Positions 37,264 to 46,813 of a stretch of DNA of 64,000 bases are shown here, one piece after another (within the stretch, counting starts at the first letter, position 1; the number at the start of each line of letters is the position of its first letter). This DNA comes from Malachius bipustulatus (Eukaryota; Arthropoda; Insecta; Coleoptera; Melyridae). The DNA lies in NCBI GenBank assembly GCA_910589415.1, contig CAJUUM010000031.1, forward strand, positions 1,860,001 to 1,924,000, read 5' to 3'. The notes below the pieces were generated by a model. The model saw only the letters and a program-made list of their open reading frames with translations, was not told the origin of the DNA and searched no databases. The translations under genes and the position numbers were made by a program.

Positions 37264-38804
37264 AGACGCCGGAAAACCGGATACCCGCCCCGAGCAACCG
37301 CAACCACCGCCTAACCGACTTGGACCCAGACACACGTCCGTTCCTCACCGTCACTATAGAGGGGAGGACGTTCGAGGCCCTCGTAGACACAGGGGCAACC
37401 CGTTCGTTTGTGGGCGCCGAAGTAGCCAGCCATTGCGAGAGGCAGGGCGTCCGGATTCGACGATATAAGGGAACATCAGCGCGGATCGCCGACGGCGCGA
37501 CCATACCGATCCGGACCACCTTCCTGCTCGACGTTTGCCTTGGACCCGACAAATTGAAGGCGGCCTGCCTGTCCTTGCCGAATTTACCCGTCGATATGGT
37601 GCTGGGAATGGATTTCCTTGGGGACGGCCATTTCTCGTTGGACATGCACAGGCGGGAGGTGTGCATCAAGGGCCGAAAGTACCCTCTCCGGGCCCCGGTG
37701 GCGGAAACGAGACACACCGACGACCGAAGCGGTCAGTCTCGCGCCCAGCGGGTGGAGAGCGACAGCGAGCGACCACGCCAGGCCGAAACCGGTCTGGTGG
37801 AAGTGCCTGGCGCCATGGAGCCCCCTCGTCAGCGCTGCCGACGCCCCAGGAATCGCCGAACGCGCCCGGAACGGTGCCAGAGCTACCCCTTAGTGACATG
37901 CGACGCCCCGACAGCCCCGCCGCCCGCCGAAGGCGAAGTTTACGCGACCGAAACCGCGGATCGCGACAAAGTTGACGCCTGGTACCGAGAGAAATGTGAC
38001 ACCGTCGAGAAGAACCCGGCCGCATGCCCCGATATCCGTATCCGTGACGACCGCCTGCAGCGGCGGGTCCCGGATAGTAACCGTCCGTTCGAGAAGGGGA
38101 CCGAACAGCGGTGTAAGCTGTGCGTCCCGGCAAGTCTGCGTCACCGTGTTCTAGAGGGGGACGACGACGCAACTACCGCAAACCGTAGCCCCAAAGTGAT
38201 GTCCAAAGGTGAGTCTGAGTTGGACTACGGGGCTAGTACACCGCCGTCAATAAGTTATACCTTCACCGAAACCCCGTCACCGGAGCCCGGGCCACCGATA
38301 CGCCACGCAACGCCGACGGAGGCGTCATCCGCAGAGGCGTCCGCCGCTGAAGCACAGCGAAGATCGCCGTCACCGAAGAGACCGATCTTCCGTCGGTTGG
38401 GACGCCGCCCGACCACCCCAGAGCCTGCCGGAAGGTCCGTTTTGTGCTGGCGGTGTGGCGAGATGGGCCATTACCGGAGCCAGTGCAAGGGGGCACCGCG
38501 GCTGTTCTGCTCGCGCTGCAACCGGCCGGAGATTTTGTCTCGGGACTGTCCATGCCGGGGCGGACCCCTGGGACCCAAGCGCCGGCGTCCTCGAGAAGAG
38601 GACCGACGCGAGGAGCCGCCGCGCCGAGAAGGCCGCGCTACCCAGCCAAGGACGACGGCGGAGAAGGCCGTCCAGTGCGATCTGCTGGTGGCGACACTCG
38701 CACCCACCCGCTCGCCGGACGCCCAGGCCCGCAGGGGAGAACTGCGCCGCCGCCGGTTCTACATCCGGCAACCTCGGCGAACGTCCAGGTCACGGAGAGA
38801 GTGA
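36981..38804 (+). CDS. Protease - integrase stub - second zinc knuckle fusion (-1 frame)
   Basis: Open in the -1 frame relative to gag; entry is expected at the slippery site 37239-37245, not at the upstream ATG. It reads aspartic protease (LVDTGATRSFVGAEV, flap-like ADGATIPI, LVLGMDFLG-equivalent VDMVLGMDFL). After a linker comes a piece matching the region just before the integrase finger in Gypsy proteins (WYREKCDTVEKNPAACPD, KLCVPASLRHRVL). Last is a second gag-like knuckle (CWRCGEMGHYRSQC, CSRCNRPEILSRDC) and a basic tail. The whole RT and RNase H are absent, and integrase stops before its H-H-C-C. The long undamaged frame in such a mosaic is unusual. Confidence 0.82.
   Translation: MAVPSTTEPKCVATPEGDRGWRYHDRTGGAKNCQVLSTCTRQRPSRLLALRGDGTPPQPVFRAAETLLLALRASGSNVAGLRLSASGKRDAGRVKTPENRIPAPSNRNHRLTDLDPDTRPFLTVTIEGRTFEALVDTGATRSFVGAEVASHCERQGVRIRRYKGTSARIADGATIPIRTTFLLDVCLGPDKLKAACLSLPNLPVDMVLGMDFLGDGHFSLDMHRREVCIKGRKYPLRAPVAETRHTDDRSGQSRAQRVESDSERPRQAETGLVEVPGAMEPPRQRCRRPRNRRTRPERCQSYPLVTCDAPTAPPPAEGEVYATETADRDKVDAWYREKCDTVEKNPAACPDIRIRDDRLQRRVPDSNRPFEKGTEQRCKLCVPASLRHRVLEGDDDATTANRSPKVMSKGESELDYGASTPPSISYTFTETPSPEPGPPIRHATPTEASSAEASAAEAQRRSPSPKRPIFRRLGRRPTTPEPAGRSVLCWRCGEMGHYRSQCKGAPRLFCSRCNRPEILSRDCPCRGGPLGPKRRRPREEDRREEPPRREGRATQPRTTAEKAVQCDLLVATLAPTRSPDAQARRGELRRRRFYIRQPRRTSRSRRE
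37239..37292 (+). promoter_or_regulatory. Programmed -1 ribosomal frameshift signal
   Basis: GGGAAAC (37239-37245) is read in the gag frame as G GGA AAC, a canonical X XXY YYZ slippery heptamer, ten codons before the gag stop. After 6 bases a stem of 11 bp pairs 37252-37262 (CGGGGCGGGTA) with 37282-37292 (TACCCGCCCCG). Slipping back one base enters the protease frame directly. All three parts (heptamer, spacer, GC-rich stem) match the established model. Confidence 0.85.
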
Positions 38805-38933
38805 CCGGGCGAAGGGGCGACGGTGGACTATGACGCTCGATCGGGGTGAGTGAGTTTTTTGTGCCGCGATCAGCGAGACCCTCCGTTAGGACCATAATAG
38901 TGTCACATACTGTATATAACTCTATAAAATATA

Positions 38934-38990
38934 AAATGCTAACGCACTGTAAAAATGCTAACGCAGTATAAAAATGCTAACACAGTAGTT
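38934..38990 (+). repeat. Short tandem repeat, three units of about 18 bp
   Basis: AAAATGCTAACGCACTGTA, AAAATGCTAACGCAGTATA and AAAATGCTAACACAGTAGT in direct succession in the 3' untranslated part of the mosaic element. Confidence 0.85.
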
Positions 38991-39004
38991 TTGAATAAAC
39001 AATG

Positions 39005-39736
39005 CGAGGATGAAAAACTAAAAGGCAGGACAGAATCGATGGATCAGTGAAGCAAGTTAGAAGGCAACGAGGCGAGTGAGTGATAAAAGGTATCTAGTGA
39101 CATTTCCCTTGAGCTGACCCTTGAGCACCCCTGAGGCAAGATAGACCTTGAGCAGCATGAGAATAAAGTAAGTACCCATTGTAATTGATTCTTGTAGATT
39201 GAACTTATATTTTATTTCCATTTTGTAAACCCCCTGAGACCATTTGTTAGTAATAAACCTGTATTGTTATAAAAAGATCTTGTCCATTTCCCTTCTACGA
39301 AGTCCCTGAAGCTCGCTCTCTAAAGAGAGATGCGACAATAGGGATAAGTGTTGGGTTAATTTTTGGGCCAGGGATTAGGACTTGTAAATAGTTGGGGATT
39401 GACTTGTAAATAGGTGGGGATTGACTTGTATGATTTTTATTTAGGGAGTTAATTTAGGGGTTGTAACTATAATGTAAATAGATAGGGAATTATTTTTGTA
39501 TGTAAATAGATAAGGAATTATTTGTGTATATATAGATAGGGAAATTAATTTTTTTGGATACCAGGAATTTTTGATACCGGGAGTTTGTTTATGTTTATTT
39601 CTTTTGTAAGCGAGGCACAGCGTACACGCGTTTCCATTTTATTGTTTGTTGCGAAGGAGTGGCGAACGAGGGCGTTCTTTTTCTGGGAGCCAGGGGGGAC
39701 AAAAGCCGGGGCTTTTGTCTACCGAAGTAGGGGGGG
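39005..39736 (+). other. 3' untranslated region of mosaic element
   Basis: No coding potential recognised. Contains repeated TTGTAAATAG-GG phrases (39385-39540) and ends in the polypurine tract GTAGGGGGG. Integrase core and RT are absent here as well. Confidence 0.6.
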
Positions 39737-39787
39737 TGTAATGAAGTCGTGTTACCCCGACTCCATCTATTTTATTTTTTTTCTATT
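39737..39787 (+). repeat. Truncated 3' LTR start
   Basis: About 50 bp identical or near-identical to 33417-33467 (TGTAATGAAGTCGTGTTACC...). After that the sequence departs into a hairpin (39787-39817: 14-bp stem TAGTGTATTTTTTT, loop AAC) and an unrelated segment to 39926. Confidence 0.8.
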
Positions 39788-39926
39788 AGTGTATTTTTTT
39801 AACAAAAAAATACACTATTGAGGACGACATCACTTTCCAAAAATCACCCAAACTCATCAAATGTCCACCGATCATGACCCCCAGATTACGAAAAAGTGGT
39901 TTTCCAAAATTCACCTGCCCACGATA

Positions 39927-39946
39927 TATATATATATTTATATATA

Positions 39947-39980
<34 letters not shown>
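39927..39980. repeat. (TA)n/TATATATTTA microsatellite before PLE palindrome A
   Basis: Repeated TATATATATTTA units merging into pure (TA)n. The same motif borders the next palindromes at 40806-40853, 42940-42966, 45047-45070 and 46793-46813. Confidence 0.9.
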
Positions 39981-39982
<2 letters not shown>

Positions 39983-40045
39983 TTTAGGTTCAGGGCATTC
40001 GGCATTAAAAAAAGGCATTTAATTACATGGTTTTATTGCAATCTC

Positions 40046-40098
40046 CAACGTTTCGATCCCCATTTGTCAGGCAAAAATTGGATCATCATCAGGGTAGC
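40046..40098 (-). ncRNA. Hammerhead-like motif, palindrome A left arm
   Basis: Minus strand: CTGATGA (40092-40086), stem II GATCC/GGGATC, GAAA (40054-40051). The third stem and cleavage triplet are not convincing. Confidence 0.5.
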
Positions 40099-40645
40099 AA
40101 TCACCAGTGAGATAAAGGTTCGCTTCACATGACATATTAAACGATCGTCCTGATAAATGTGGATCTTATTATGTTATTGTCATCTTTGTAAAACAATTTA
40201 AAAAACATGAAAATCACAATTACACAAATTGAAATCTAATATTTGTTAATCTAAACGTCGTCAGGCTCATGCCATTCCTCGTTCTTATGTTACATACATA
40301 AGAACGAGGAATTGCATGAGCCTGACGACGTTTAGATTAACAAATATTAGATTTCAATTTGTGTAATTGTGATTTTCATGTTTTTTAAATTGTTTTACAA
40401 AGATGACAATAACATAATAAGATCCACATTTATCAGGACGATCGTTTAATATGTCAACATAAGAACGAGGAATGGCATGAGCCTGACGACGTTTAGATTA
40501 ACAAATATTAGATTTCAATTTGTGTAATTGTGATTTTCATGTTTTTTAAATTGTTTTACAAAGATGACAATAACATAATAAGATCCACATTTATCAGGAC
40601 GATCGTTTAATATGTCATGTGAAGCGAACCTTTATCTCACTGGTG

Positions 40646-40712
40646 ATTGCTACCCTGATGATGATCCAATTTTTGCCTGACAAATGGGGATCGAAACGTT
40701 GGAGATTGCAAT
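40646..40712 (+). ncRNA. Hammerhead-like motif, palindrome A right arm
   Basis: CTGATGA (40655-40661), GATCC paired with GGATC across a loop of about 18 bases, GAAA (40693-40696). ATTGC (40646-40650) can pair with GCAAT (40708-40712) as an outer stem. Confidence 0.5.
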
Positions 40713-40803
40713 AAAACCATGTAATTAAATGCCTTTTTTTAATGCCGAATGCCCTGAACCTAAATATTTGGATAATCAATTCCGGCAATTACTCCCACAA
40801 TAA

Positions 40804-40855
<52 letters not shown>

Positions 40856-40904
40856 CACACTGTTGTTAGTAATGGGTTATAGGTCAATGAGAAGTAATAC
40901 TCTT

Positions 40905-40955
40905 TTCTCTGGCCAAGCTTTCGGAATTACTTTATTCCTTCTTCAGGGCAACTAC
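40905..40955 (-). ncRNA. Hammerhead-like motif, palindrome B left arm
   Basis: Minus strand: CTGAAGA (40946-40940), GGAAT/ATTCC stem, GAAA (40922-40919), then GCTTGGCC. Same core as 42803-42855. Confidence 0.5.
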
Positions 40956-41559
40956 AAGATCAAAAACTACAGTTACAACAATATGTTACATCAATTTCTA
41001 TACAAGTAAGTACTTACGAAATTCGAGGTTAACTCTTATAGTTCTTAGATAAATTGAATTAAAATGAAAAAGACTACACATTGTTAGACTACTACAAACA
41101 CTTTAAAAAATTAACTACACATTATTAGGTCAATTAAAAACTACATATTTTAAAAAATTAAATACTGGAAACAAGTCCCCGAGATCGAGAGCCTTCCATC
41201 ACGTGTCCGACATCTTGGTTAGTTATTAATAAATTTCAAGATAATATTAAATTTTTTTAAATCCTTAAAAATTTTTCAAAAAATTTTTCTATGTCGAACT
41301 TCAGAAATCACATGTCTCTCTTCGTCTGTCAGTTGTCATTGTTGTGTCTGTTCTTCTTTTTATTATTCCTGACTTGTCATCTTGTATTTTAGTTCTTCTT
41401 TTTTAATTTTACTATTTTTGGTCTTATGGTTTTTGTAGTATGTGATGAGTCTATTAGTCGTGGTTTTCTATGTTGGAGTCTGTATTGAGTCTGTAATAGG
41501 ACTTATCTTATCTTTTTCTAATTGTATTAGGTAACTGTATGCTGCACTTAAGTTGTTCG

Positions 41560-41735
41560 TGTCTGACTTTTTATTAATTATTTTGTCTTCTTTAGTAATT
41601 TCAATCATTTCTAAAGTCAGTCTTTTTTTATATAATTTTGCTCCGTTCTTAAGATCGAAACTTCCTCAAATTTTGGTATATGGTCTTGTTCGTTGGCATG
41701 TTGAGCCAATGCACATCTTTGTGGTCCCACATATA
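41560..41735 (-). pseudogene. PLE GIY-YIG endonuclease C-terminal tail (left arm)
   Basis: The minus strand reads CALAQHANEQDHIPKFEEV then KKRLTLEMIEITKEDKIIN and NNLSAAYSYLIQLEKD. This aligns by eye with the C-terminal ends at 44256-44864 and 45681-46211 (FKRTFLEMVRI ... NLSNIYSLLLEIDK). The catalytic GIY-YIG part is missing. Confidence 0.75.
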
Positions 41736-42125
41736 TAACATTTATTCAGATTGGTAATTACAATTACAGGTGCGGGTAAATATAATGCTATGGGCCACCC
41801 AGCTCCGCCCGAGAACCTGTACATATATATATATCATTAACTGTATGTACATTTCCTAGCCTAGTTATAATATAGTGACAAGGAAAGAGATATTTACATT
41901 TTTTTTCTAAATACTAGATATATACAGCTACTTAATCTAACACATAGATAATCTAACGCATCACACGGATAAGGTTCTAACCACGGGCAGGATGAACGCC
42001 AACCGCACTTCACTGACATATATTTCCCCTGTGTTGTTTGCCAGGGGTCGCAAACTTCGTCGGAGAGTGTAGGTGCGGCATCACAATATGAGAGTTAATT
42101 TCTAGTCCAAACGAGCCTCATGAAG

Positions 42126-42305
42126 AAAATTATAAAAAAAGACTGACTTTAGAAATGATTGAAATTACTAAAGAAGACAAAATAATTAATAAAAAGTCAG
42201 ACACGAACAACTTAAGTGCAGCATACAGTTACCTAATACAATTAGAAAAAGATAATTCCTATTACAGACTCAATACAGACTCCAACATAGAAAACCACGA
42301 CTAAT
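42126..42305 (+). pseudogene. PLE GIY-YIG endonuclease C-terminal tail (right arm)
   Basis: Plus-strand copy of the same coding end as 41560-41735 (KKRLTLEMIEITKEDK...), ending at TAA near 42303. The arm symmetry begins inside this coding segment. Confidence 0.75.
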
Positions 42306-42802
42306 AGACTCATCACATACTACAAAAACCATAAGACCAAAAATAGTAAAATTAAAAAAGAAGAACTAAAATACAAGATGACAAGTCAGGAATAATAAAA
42401 AGAAGAAAGACACAACAATGACAACTGACAGACGAAGAGAGACATGTGATTTCTGAAGTTCGACATAGAAAAATTTTTTGAAAAATTTTTAAGGATTTAA
42501 AAAAATTTAATATTATCTTGAAATTTATTAATAACTAACCAAGATGTCGGACACGTGATGGGAGGCTCTCGATCTCGGGGACTCGTTTCCAGTATTTAAT
42601 TTTTTAAAATATGTAGTTTTTAATTGACCTAATAATGTGTAGTTAATTTTTTTAAGTGTTTGTAGTAGTCTAACAATGTGTAGTCTTTTTCATTTTAATT
42701 CAATTTATCTAAGAACTATAAGAGTTAACCTCGAATTTCGTAAGTACTTACTTGTATAGAAATTGATGTAACATATTGTTGTAACTGTAGTTTTTGATCT
42801 TG

Positions 42803-42855
42803 TAGTTGCCCTGAAGAAGGAATAAAGTAATTCCGAAAGCTTGGCCAGAGAAAAG
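42803..42855 (+). ncRNA. Hammerhead-like motif, palindrome B right arm
   Basis: CTGAAGA (42811-42817), GGAAT (42819-42823) paired with ATTCC (42830-42834), GAAA (42835-42838). The third helix and cleavage triplet are unclear. Confidence 0.5.
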
Positions 42856-43077
42856 AGTCTTACTTCTCATTGACCTATAACCCATTACTAACAACAGTGT
42901 GTGTTCTAACGAAGGTCATTACTTCCCAAAGGGTGTGTATTATATATTTATATATATATTTATATAAAACAATTAATTTTGTTAGTTTTGGCCGACTAAG
43001 TTAGACAATAGGAGTGTAAATTATATTGGGAAAGTGGCCTTAGGCAAAGACTACGTTATACTCTTTTTCTTTATTTG

Positions 43078-43125
43078 CTCAAGCTTTCGATAGCAACATT
43101 TGCATCATCTTCAGGAGCCAACTAC
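43078..43125 (-). ncRNA. Hammerhead-like motif, palindrome C left arm
   Basis: Minus strand: CTGAAGA (43114-43108), GATGC/GCTATC-type stem, GAAA (43088-43085), then GCTTGAGC, which can form a tiny third hairpin. Confidence 0.5.
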
Positions 43126-44164
43126 AAATCAGAGAAAAAACCATGAGTGTCTTTATGTATGTACCAAATTTTCGATTACTTACAGATTTGAGGTTCTGTC
43201 TTGGATGTTATATTTTGAATTCTTATTCCCATAATTAACAAACACATGGGTAATGTGGGAAACCGAACACTCTGAGGTATCCTCTATGATTGTTACATTA
43301 TTTGGCAGTTTGATACAGTCACTAGGAACTTGCAGTTAATTCTGCACAATTATCACAATATTTAAAATCATTACAAATACATTAAAAACAATTTAAAACT
43401 AATTTTTGGACAGTAAAAATCTAATTTTCATCTACATTATGTTATGACCACCATCTTGCCGTCTGAAAATGAGGATCCTTCTATTTGATAAGATAACGTC
43501 AAGAAAAACTTTTTTAATAATTTAAAAAAAATCCTTCTCTCTCTCTTAACTGAAGGATGATCCTTGTTACATTGTTGACATTGTGACAGTCCGGCAAGGA
43601 GGCAGTTTGTGTCACTTGTCTTTCAGTCAGGTTCTGTTTATTTGTTATGTTTCCATATTAGAGTTCCTAAACTTTCACATATCAGATACAGCAGCAGGTG
43701 AGTGTCTGTCTTGAAGTTCCATATTCTAAGTTAATATTATGAAACCTTCTGTTTTAAATTATTAATTATTATTTATTGGTTGACTCTAGTTGATCTATTT
43801 GTTTGATCTATTTTATTGATTCTACATTATTGCTGTTACTGGTTTTATTGTTAATTTGAGAGAGGAGAAAATTTCCTTTTTAATCCAAAAATTTTTTTTA
43901 TAAAAAATCTTTTTCCTTAAAAAATCTTCCCTTAAAATTCTCTACTGTCTTTATAATAGGGAGCTCTTTTCCCAAACCAAGTTCCCAAATTTTAAGTTAG
44001 TTACTTTTCAATATACCTGTATTGAAAGTACAATTAAATTTGTAAATTTTGGAAAGTTATGAATCTGAGATCAGCCTCTACTTTTTGTTATTTTTATTTC
44101 TCATGTACTACGACAACTGGCTCGAGAAAGGGCTGCCCTCTACTTGGTTTCGGGGTTTGTTTTG

Positions 44165-44377
44165 TTATGGGCTATGGATTGTTGTGTCTGGGGGGTTTTC
44201 ATTAACTGGTCTGTTGTGTGCTGTCTTGTCTAGTTCCAAAAGATAGGAGTATATATTGCTGAGTCCATCTATATCCTTTCTTTGGTTCATTACATTGTCT
44301 GTTTGGTATATCCTGATCATTTCTATGAATGTGCGTTTGAAGAGGTTCTTTTCCCCACCACAGACGACAACAAACAA
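44165..44377 (-). pseudogene. PLE GIY-YIG C-terminal fragment, minus-strand copy
   Basis: Reads EKNLFKRTFIEMIRIYQTDN then RKDIDGLSNIYSYLLELDK. It is the same family as the plus-strand ORF that starts in the same 100 bp, which shows the head-to-head joint. Confidence 0.8.
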
Positions 44378-44864
44378 CCCGGAACAACCAAGTCAAACCT
44401 CATCAAGAAATAGATACAGAGCCCTACCAAACATCGACAATTTAACGAACAAACTTGCCCCCTTGATAAAGACAGATGAACAAGACAAGATGGCGTTGAA
44501 GAATGTAAAAACCTGCAAACTACTGTTTTCGAAAATCAAAGATCGAACACCACTACTACAACAAGCAGATGTTGTCTACTCCATCCCTTGTAACAACTGT
44601 GACAAAGTTTACATAGGCCAAACATCCAGAAATCTGTCAGCAAGAATTACATCACACAAAAGTGACAGTAGGAGAGACGTGAGAAGATGTGCATTGTCCA
44701 AACACGAAAACGAACTGGGACACCACATGAATTACAGCGAAGTAAAGATCCTAGACCGAGAAAAGAACCTCTTCAAACGCACATTCATAGAAATGATCAG
44801 GATATACCAAACAGACAATAAGAATTCAAAATATAACATCCAAGACAGAACCTCAAATCTGTAA
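44256..44864 (+). pseudogene. PLE C-terminal segment with GIY-YIG endonuclease
   Basis: The true PLE frame starts at about 44355 (TTNNPEQPSQTSS), because the first 33 codons are the antisense copy. Motifs: LLFSKIKDRTP, VVYSIPC..CDKVYIGQTSRNL (the YS-IPC...VYIGQT equivalent of GIY-YIG), RITSHKSD, CALSKHE, and the Glu-containing NLFKRTFIEMIRI. This domain nicks target DNA for priming in EN-positive PLEs. The RT domain is missing, so it is a 5'-truncated copy. Confidence 0.85.
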
Positions 44865-44921
44865 GTAATCGAAAATTTGGTACATACATAAAGACACTCA
44901 TGGTTTTTTTCTCTGATTTGT

Positions 44922-44975
44922 AGTTGGCTCCTGAAGAAGATGCAAATGTAGCTATCGAAAGCTTGAGCAAATAAA
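44922..44975 (+). ncRNA. Hammerhead-like motif, palindrome C right arm
   Basis: CTGAAGA (44931-44937), weak stem II GATGC/GCTATC, GAAA (44957-44960), GCTTGAGC as minimal stem III. Located in the 3' UTR of the GIY-YIG ORF, the sense position. Confidence 0.5.
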
Positions 44976-45680
44976 GAAAAAGAGTATAACGTAGTCTTTG
45001 CCTAAGGCCACTTTCTCAATATAATTTACACTCCTATTGTTTATATATTTATATATATATTTATATATAAAAATATTAGATTTGTTTTGGCTGTAGGTAA
45101 TTATAAAATATTGATAATTATGTTGGGATAGCAGCCAATTAAAAACGCAGGTTTTCTCTTTTTTCTTTTTAATTAACCCAAGCTTTCGAGCTTTTCTTTA
45201 GCTCTTCTTTAGGGGTACTGAAAAGATTAACAATAAATAATTGTAAGTATAAATGAAAAATTAGGAACTAAAAAATTACATAATACTTACAGAAATTGAG
45301 TAAAAATTGAAGATGTTAAAAAGTTAATCATTTTCATGGACAAGTGTAGTGGATAAAAACATACAAATATGAACTAATAAACTAATAACTAATAACAAGA
45401 ACTAATAACATAGGAAAGTTAATTCCAAAAAAGGGTTTAAAATAATTTAGAAGTTTTTTTACATTTGAATTACATATGAATAATTTTTATTTAAATTTTT
45501 TGAAAGATGTCAATTTGATCATTTTTGATTTCATTGTAAGGAAGAAAGCAGGTATTAATTTATTGTTTAAGAAAGTGAAGTTATTGTAACACACAAATAC
45601 CTAGATATTTACTGAAAAATAATCAAAAAAATATTTAACAGAGTAAAAATAATTTTTGAAAGACACTAAATATTTGGAAA

Positions 45681-46211
45681 TTATTTATTCTTATTTTTAT
45701 CTATTTCTAATAAAAGACTATAAATATTACTTAAGTTGTCTATGTCTTTCTTAGAATTTATCAAATTTGGTCTTTGTGAAATCCTAACCATTTCTAAAAA
45801 TGTGCGCTTAAAAGTGTTAACTTCAGAATCTAAAACTATGGAGTTGTTATAGTCTGCTTCGTGACCAGTGGAAGTAATATGTTTTGTTAAAGCACAAGCG
45901 CCTGTCTTTCTTTTTATATCACTTTTGTGAGATGTTATGCGGTCCTTAAGATTTCTTGAAGTTTGTCCTACATAATTTAGATCACAGTTTAGGCATGGTA
46001 TAGAGTAAACAACATTTGATTGTTGTAGTGTAGGTGTTTTGTCTTTTATTTTTGAAAACAATTGTTTGACGGTTTTTTCAGTTTTAAAAGCAACTTTATC
46101 TCTTTCAGAGGTTTTAAGGATTGAAGCTAGTTGTATTGAAATAGGTTTGATGTATGGAAGAGAAATATATTTTGTTTGTTCAGTTTCTTGTCTATCGTTA
46201 GAATTATTCAA
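45681..46211 (-). pseudogene. PLE C-terminal segment with GIY-YIG endonuclease
   Basis: 176 codons: LLFSKIKDKTP-like QLFSKIKDKTP, VVYSIPC..CDLNYVGQTSRNL, RITSHKSD, CALTKHITSTGHE, NTFKRTFLEMVRI and the conserved NLSNIYSLLLEIDK end. Clearly a different family from palindrome C. RT is absent. Confidence 0.85.
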
Positions 46212-46675
46212 GTTTTGTACTAACTGTAATGAATTTGTAGTTGAGAAAATTAATTTATCTAATATTTTTTTGATTATTTTTCAGTAAATATCTAGGTATT
46301 TGTGTGTTACAATAACTTCACTTTCTTAAACAATAAATTAATACCTGCTTTCTTCCTTACAATGAAATCAAAAATGATCAAATTGACATCTTTCAAAAAA
46401 TTTAAATAAAAATTATTCATATGTAATTCAAATGTAAAAAAACTTCTAAATTATTTTAAACCCTTTTTTGGAATTAACTTTCCTATGTTATTAGTTCTTG
46501 TTATTAGTTATTAATTTATTAGTTCATATTTGTATGTTTTTATCCACTACACTTGTCCATGAAAATGATTAACTTTTTAACATCTTCAATTTTTACTCAA
46601 TTTCTGTAAGTATTATGTAATTTTTTAGTTCCTAATTTTTCATTTATACTTACAATTATTTATTGTTAATCTTTT

Positions 46676-46725
46676 CAGTACCCCTGAAGAAGAGCTAAAG
46701 AAAAGCTCGAAAGCTTGGGTTAATT
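46676..46725 (+). ncRNA. Hammerhead-like motif, palindrome D right arm
   Basis: CTGAAGA (46684-46690), GAGCT paired with AGCTC (46692-46696 with 46704-46708), GAAA (46709-46712). The left-arm copy (about 45184-45213) has CTAAAGA, a core mutation expected to kill activity. Confidence 0.5.
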
Positions 46726-46813
46726 AAAAAGAAAAAAGAGAAAACCTGCGTTTTTAATTGGCTGCTATCCCAACATAATTATCAATATTTTATATTTATA
46801 TATTTATATATTT

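Larger units (their letters stand above)
33417..39787 (+). mobile_element. Mosaic LTR retrotransposon with gag and protease but no RT
   Basis: The long 5' LTR starts TGTAATGAAGTCG at 33417 and ends at about 35205-35292. The same start follows a G-rich polypurine tract (AGTAGGGGGG, 39727-39736) at 39737. That second LTR is truncated after about 50 bp. The internal part is strikingly GC-rich compared with all flanks. It encodes gag, then protease in the -1 frame, fused to an integrase N-terminal stub and a second zinc-knuckle module. No target duplication can be checked because the 3' LTR is cut. Confidence 0.8.
39978..40770. mobile_element. PLE palindrome A (terminal sequences only)
   Basis: Two arms of about 314 bp (39978-40291 and 40457-40770) are nearly perfect reverse complements. 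Between them is an extra direct copy of the first 159 bp of the right arm (40298-40456). No coding sequence. Each arm has a hammerhead-like motif and the outermost sequence CCTAAATATTT next to the TA tract. Called PLE by analogy with blocks B-D. Confidence 0.7.
40855..42905. mobile_element. PLE palindrome B with GIY-YIG C-terminal ends
   Basis: Arms 40855-41640 and 42126-42905 (about 780 bp) are near-perfect reverse complements. Each contains the 3' end of a PLE ORF, a 3' UTR and a hammerhead-like end. The 0.5-kb centre (41740-42125) is unidentified and AT-rich. The spacer TA tract lies at both outer borders. Confidence 0.8.
43004..45040. mobile_element. PLE palindrome C
   Basis: Outer arms 43004-43226 and 44821-45040 are inverted repeats that carry hammerhead-like motifs. 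The interior has a minus-strand coding end (44165-44360) joined head-to-head to a plus-strand GIY-YIG ORF (44256-44864). The junction near 44350 is a fusion of two oppositely oriented copies. Interior 43230-44160 is AT-rich and otherwise unassigned. Confidence 0.8.
45103..46792. mobile_element. PLE palindrome D
   Basis: Arms 45103-45638 and 46259-46792 (about 535 bp) are almost exact reverse complements. Between them is one GIY-YIG ORF on the minus strand. Layout on the minus strand: inverted terminal copy, truncated ORF, 3' UTR, hammerhead-like end. This matches the inverted-terminal organisation known for Penelope. Confidence 0.85.

Noticed and set aside
36547..37335. Long antisense open frame (262 codons) opposite gag of the mosaic element
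   Set aside because: It overlaps the well-supported gag and the frameshift region, has no recognisable domain, and GC-rich DNA makes such antisense frames common.
37666..38172. Antisense open frame of 168 codons opposite the protease fusion ORF
   Set aside because: Same reason: arginine-rich shadow of a GC-rich coding strand with no domain.
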